From the NCBI GenBank assembly GCA_947177595.1, contig CAMWUZ010000065.1:1-8366 (forward strand): a stretch of 8,366 bases of DNA, in the 5' to 3' direction. The stretch is from an uncultured Porphyromonadaceae bacterium. Its GTDB lineage: Bacteria; Bacteroidota; Bacteroidia; Bacteroidales; Muribaculaceae. The first letter of the stretch is position 1; each line of letters starts with the position of its first letter. Below are positions 6,110 to 8,366 of the stretch, piece after piece. Made by a program: the position numbers and the translations under genes. The notes under the pieces were generated by a model. The model was not told the DNA's origin, made no database searches, and saw nothing but the letters and a program-made list of their open reading frames with translations.

Positions 6110-6654
6110 CCGACTACCGGCGCATTATCGATAAATACTATCCCGCAGGTTCACCCTTGCGGGATATTTATATGCGCCATTGCAGAGCGGTTGCAGACAA
6201 AGCCTTATCTATTGCCGCAAGAATCAATCTGCCTTTATCACCTGAAAGAATAGAAGCCGCAGCCATGCTGCACGACATCGGAATATTCGCTACAAATGCG
6301 CCCGGCATCAGGTGTCACGGTACCGAACCATATATCCGCCACGGTATCATAGGCGCCGAGCTCCTCCGCTCTGAAAACGTGGATGAAGAGATAACAGCGA
6401 CCGCAGAACTTCACACCGGTAGCGGAATAACGCGGGCAGAAATCGCCGATCAGAATCTGCCGCTCCCTGACCGTGACTTTTGTCCCAAGACACAACTTCA
6501 GCGCCTCATTTGTTATGCCGACAAGTTCTTCAGCAAAAGCGGAGACATGAAAGAAAAACCGCTGCAGAAGGTTCGCTCATCCATCGCCGCATTCGGAAGT
6601 GACAGCATCAACCGCTTTGAGGCAATGCATAGCGAGTTCACCGCACAGCCGTAA
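6106..6654 (+). CDS. HD-domain protein, probable metal-dependent phosphohydrolase
   Basis: A 182-residue cytoplasmic protein. HD-domain proteins bind divalent metal and usually hydrolyse phosphate esters or nucleotides; the substrate here is unknown. Visible ligands: His25 (YMRHCRAVADKAL), the His56-Asp57 pair in AAAMLHDIGIF, His79 (YIRHGIIGAELL), His103 (AELHTG) and Asp139 (ICYADKFFS). The extra histidines between HD and the last Asp suggest two or more metals. The C-terminal pattern LPLPDRDFCPKTQLQRL resembles the small uncharacterised HDIG proteins grouped as TIGR00295 (from memory). The start ATG overlaps the ilvE stop by four bases, so the two are co-translated. Its 3' end overlaps the convergent amidase gene by 17 bp. 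A link to branched-chain amino acid metabolism is suggested only by the coupling. Confidence 0.88.
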   Translation: MTDYRRIIDKYYPAGSPLRDIYMRHCRAVADKALSIAARINLPLSPERIEAAAMLHDIGIFATNAPGIRCHGTEPYIRHGIIGAELLRSENVDEEITATAELHTGSGITRAEIADQNLPLPDRDFCPKTQLQRLICYADKFFSKSGDMKEKPLQKVRSSIAAFGSDSINRFEAMHSEFTAQP

Positions 6655-7066
6655 GAGGCGTTAGATGCTCATATTCTCTGCGGGCATCAAAACATGGACA
6701 TGCCGTCTGCGAAAAATCACGATGACCATAAATCTTCGCCTGTGGATATTTATCCAATAATTCGGTCAAAATCTTCTTCAACGCCGCCTTCTGTGCTTCT
6801 GTGCGTGTATCACACGGCAAACCGTCATTATCAAGACCGCCAACATATACCACACCAATGCTTGTTGAATTTCTACCCAGACAATGCGCACCCACCGATA
6901 GCTCACTTCTGCCTACAGACACACTCCCGTCAAGCATTACCACATAATGATAACCTATTCCGCGCCACCCTCGCGCCTTGTGCCACCCGTCTATTTCTGC
7001 AACAGCAACTTTTCTACCCGCCTTCATTGCTGTACAATGCACAATTATCTCTCGTATGTTTCTCAT
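6638..7066 (-). CDS. T7-lysozyme-type N-acetylmuramoyl-L-alanine amidase (Amidase_2 fold)
   Basis: A 142-residue zinc amidase of the PGRP/T7 lysozyme type, which cuts the bond between MurNAc and L-Ala of peptidoglycan. Motifs: EIIVHCTA with zinc ligand His10, GWRGIGYHYVVMLDGS (33-48) with the conserved Tyr39, NSTSIGVVYVGG (66-77), KYPQAKIYGHRDF with His115, and ACPCFDAR with Cys123. By comparison with T7 lysozyme (His17, Tyr46, His122, Lys128, Cys130) the zinc site is intact, but the catalytic Lys position is Thr121. No signal peptide or membrane segment is visible, as in phage-type enzymes. It has its own promoter. No phage genes flank it. It could be a domesticated phage enzyme or a conserved host gene; the family is common in Bacteroidales genomes. 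Confidence 0.93.
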   Translation of the reverse strand: MRNIREIIVHCTAMKAGRKVAVAEIDGWHKARGWRGIGYHYVVMLDGSVSVGRSELSVGAHCLGRNSTSIGVVYVGGLDNDGLPCDTRTEAQKAALKKILTELLDKYPQAKIYGHRDFSQTACPCFDARREYEHLTPLTAVR

Positions 7067-7097
7067 ATTTAGTTGTGATTAAGATTCGTTTTCATTG

Positions 7098-7127
7098 CAA
7101 ATTTACCAACAAAATCATTATCCACAA
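7098..7127 (-). promoter_or_regulatory. Promoter of the amidase gene
   Basis: On the minus strand TAAATTTG (7105-7098) is an exact TAnnTTTG box. TTG (7127-7125) is placed 19 bases upstream as the -33 core. The box ends 31 bases before the amidase ATG. It lies in the 92-bp gap after apbE, where no hairpin terminator for apbE is visible, so some apbE transcripts may also read into the amidase gene. Confidence 0.7.
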
Positions 7128-7158
7128 CACCCCGCAATGTTAATTAAGTTTAATACAA

Positions 7159-8151
7159 CTATTTCAAAGCCGGAAACCCCTCACTCACAACAGTTTTCCA
7201 ACCTCCCTCTGTACTGTCATTTTGCATTACCAACATTGCACTTGCACCATTCTTCTCTATCATAGCAATTGCAGAATCTGCAGGAAGAACCATACAAGCT
7301 GTCGCGAGAGCATCCGCGAGCATAGTATTTTCTGCTATCACCGTAGCACTCAAGGTATTACTAATCGCCGGACGGCAAGTTCTCGGGTCTATAGTGTGCC
7401 ACACCTTGCCTAAAGACGTTTCTCTATAATTCCTGTAATTACCTGAAGTTGCCAATCCGCAGTCTGTCAGCTCAATAACCGCCATCCTGTCATGAACAAC
7501 AGCCTCATTACTCTCAACAGGAGCATCCACCATTATATGCCAGCTCTCTCCCCTGCTGTTTTTTCCGGCAAGAGCTATTTCACCTCCGATTTCCACCATA
7601 TAGTCGCCGCAACCGTTCCGCCGCAGCATCTCCGCCACCATATCGCATCCGTAGCCCTTGGTGATTGCACTGAAATCCAATTCCACTCCCGCAGGACGTA
7701 TTAGATTCATCCCGTTTAATTCTATTTTACCAAAATCCACCAAACCCTTAATACTTTCTATATCACTCTGAGAAGGCTCGATACCTGAATTCTTATACCC
7801 GAACCCCCAAAGATTCACCGCAGGAGCGACAGTAGGGTCAAAAGCACCTCCACTCGCAGCCCATATCTCTCTGGCACCGGCATAGACCGTCAAGAACAAT
7901 GAATCACACACGGCTTCCTCTCCACGGTTAAGCCGGCTCACAAGCGATTCCTTATCAAATGGAGACAGACTGAGTTCAACAGATCTCAAAGTGGTATTGA
8001 TACTATCATCAAGGCTATATTCAGAAAAATATGTGATGTGAAATGTTGTTCCCCAGGTAGCGCCCTCATATTTGCGCCATTCTTTTCCACCGCAACTGCA
8101 AAGACACAGAAGCGCACCGACTATGGCAATAGTTGACCGTATTTTATTCAT
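7159..8151 (-). CDS. apbE: FAD:protein FMN transferase (ApbE), lipoprotein
   Basis: A 330-residue lipoprotein. ApbE uses FAD and Mg2+ to attach FMN to Thr or Ser of target proteins outside the cytoplasmic membrane, such as Nqr/Rnf subunits. The signal is MNKIRST, a hydrophobic run, then LCSC with lipid-accepting Cys20. Motifs: ATWGTTF (31-37), GGAFDPTVAPAVNLWGFG (101-118), LDFSAITKGYGCD (158-170), VEIGGEIALAG (186-196), ATSGNYRNY (234-242), HTIDPRTCRPA (252-262), and the metal-binding ADALATA (279-285, Asp280 and Thr284). Length is typical. The frame extends 17 codons upstream with three other ATGs, but that part covers the promoter box and would bury the signal peptide; ATG 8149-8151 is preferred. 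No Rnf, Nqr or flavoprotein substrate gene lies alongside, so its target is elsewhere. Confidence 0.96.
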   Translation of the reverse strand: MNKIRSTIAIVGALLCLCSCGGKEWRKYEGATWGTTFHITYFSEYSLDDSINTTLRSVELSLSPFDKESLVSRLNRGEEAVCDSLFLTVYAGAREIWAASGGAFDPTVAPAVNLWGFGYKNSGIEPSQSDIESIKGLVDFGKIELNGMNLIRPAGVELDFSAITKGYGCDMVAEMLRRNGCGDYMVEIGGEIALAGKNSRGESWHIMVDAPVESNEAVVHDRMAVIELTDCGLATSGNYRNYRETSLGKVWHTIDPRTCRPAISNTLSATVIAENTMLADALATACMVLPADSAIAMIEKNGASAMLVMQNDSTEGGWKTVVSEGFPALK

Positions 8152-8172
8152 AACAACCAATAATTTCATCAC

Positions 8173-8180
8173 CAAAAGTA
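8173..8180 (-). promoter_or_regulatory. apbE proximal -7 box
   Basis: TACTTTTG on the minus strand is an exact TAnnTTTG match, ending 21 bases before the apbE ATG. No TTTG lies 19-21 bases upstream, only a T-rich stretch, so the -33 element is weak. Confidence 0.55.
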
Positions 8181-8202
8181 GCATATATTTAGCTAAAAAC
8201 AT

Positions 8203-8210
8203 TATATTTG
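8203..8210 (+). promoter_or_regulatory. -7 box for the DJ-1/PfpI gene
   Basis: TATATTTG on the plus strand is an exact TAnnTTTG match, ending 39 bases before ATG 8250. No clear -33 TTG is seen at the expected distance. It abuts an opposing -7 box on the other strand. Confidence 0.5.
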
Positions 8211-8218
8211 CAAAAATA
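8211..8218 (-). promoter_or_regulatory. Possible distal apbE -7 box
   Basis: TATTTTTG on the minus strand is an exact TAnnTTTG match, directly against the plus-strand box at 8203-8210. If used, it would give a longer apbE leader of about 50 bases. The region is A/T-rich, so a chance match is quite possible. Confidence 0.3.
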
Positions 8219-8249
8219 GCACTTCAAATTAACTCTAAATACATTACTG

Positions 8250-8366
8250 ATGAAGCACTCTTATCTTTTCTTAGCTCCGGGATTTGAAGAAATCGAAGCT
8301 CTGGCAACCGTTGATGTGCTCCGCCGCGCTGAAATGACAGTGACGACAGTTGCTGTTACTGATACT
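8250..8366 (+). CDS. DJ-1/PfpI-family protein, N-terminal 39 codons (runs off right edge)
   Basis: Only the first 39 residues are present. They begin MKHSYLFLAPGFEEIEAL and continue with TVDVLRRAEMTVTTVAV. The beta strand plus GFEEIEA holds the conserved acidic residue of DJ-1/YajL proteins that sits beside the nucleophilic cysteine, which lies beyond the window. Family members act as small cytoplasmic chaperone or deglycase-like proteins in oxidative or carbonyl stress; the exact activity is debated and cannot be set here. ATG 8250 matches the usual family start directly before the first strand. The gene diverges from apbE across 98 bp holding promoter boxes for both. A ThiJ/PfpI-type relative with another function is possible. 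Confidence 0.85.
   Translation, partial: MKHSYLFLAPGFEEIEALATVDVLRRAEMTVTTVAVTDT

Noticed and set aside
6638..7066. Amidase as evidence of a prophage or lysis cassette
   Set aside because: There are no holin, structural, integrase or attachment sequences, and the neighbours are housekeeping genes.
7071..7128. GTTGTG and CACAAC inverted repeat flanking the amidase promoter
   Set aside because: Six-base arms nearly 50 bases apart in A/T-rich DNA are expected by chance, and there is no sign of an operator.
6694..7143. Open plus-strand frame of 149 codons opposite the amidase
   Set aside because: Its His/Cys/Pro-rich translation looks like a shadow; the minus-strand amidase motifs are unambiguous.
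8152..8202. Seventeen-codon upstream extension of ApbE with extra ATGs
   Set aside because: It overlaps the TAnnTTTG box at 8173-8180 and would place the lipoprotein signal internally.

Overview
The window looks like ordinary core chromosome of a member of the Bacteroidota, order Bacteroidales. It has moderate GC and AT-rich gene starts with little Shine-Dalgarno signal. Exact or near-exact TAnnTTTG '-7' promoter boxes stand ahead of most transcription units, and two proteins have clear lipoprotein signals. A gut lineage such as Muribaculaceae would fit, but the family is a guess from protein style only. I found no mobile element, CRISPR array, toxin-antitoxin pair, defence island or new multi-gene system. 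There is no stretch over 300 bases without a gene.

Left part (1-2836): the N-terminal two thirds of NAD-dependent DNA ligase (ligA, minus strand, cut by the window edge) diverges from an M28-fold zinc lipoprotein that reads best as a glutaminyl-peptide cyclotransferase. The two are served by promoters that face each other within 36 bp. The sulfur-transfer protein SufE follows, with its own promoter box placed so close to the ATG that its mRNA should be nearly leaderless.

Middle (2867-6654): a proton-coupled oligopeptide (POT) transporter with non-canonical proton-coupling motifs ends in a textbook rho-independent terminator. After it come a 65-residue single-pass membrane protein of unknown function, a tRNA-Pro(CGG) gene with its own promoter box, a strong hairpin, and then ilvE (branched-chain aminotransferase). 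ilvE overlaps an uncharacterised HD-domain phosphohydrolase-like gene by ATGA.

Right part (6638-8366): a small T7-lysozyme-type N-acetylmuramoyl-L-alanine amidase lies on the minus strand, and its 3' end overlaps that of the HD gene by 17 bp. Upstream of it on the same strand is the flavin-transferase lipoprotein ApbE. ApbE diverges from the first 39 codons of a DJ-1/PfpI-family gene that runs off the right edge.

The genes do not form one pathway. Loose themes are the cell envelope (cyclotransferase, peptide uptake, amidase, ApbE) and basic metabolism (LigA, SufE, IlvE, tRNA). The observations most worth a second look concern promoter geometry, altered motif residues and gene overlaps.
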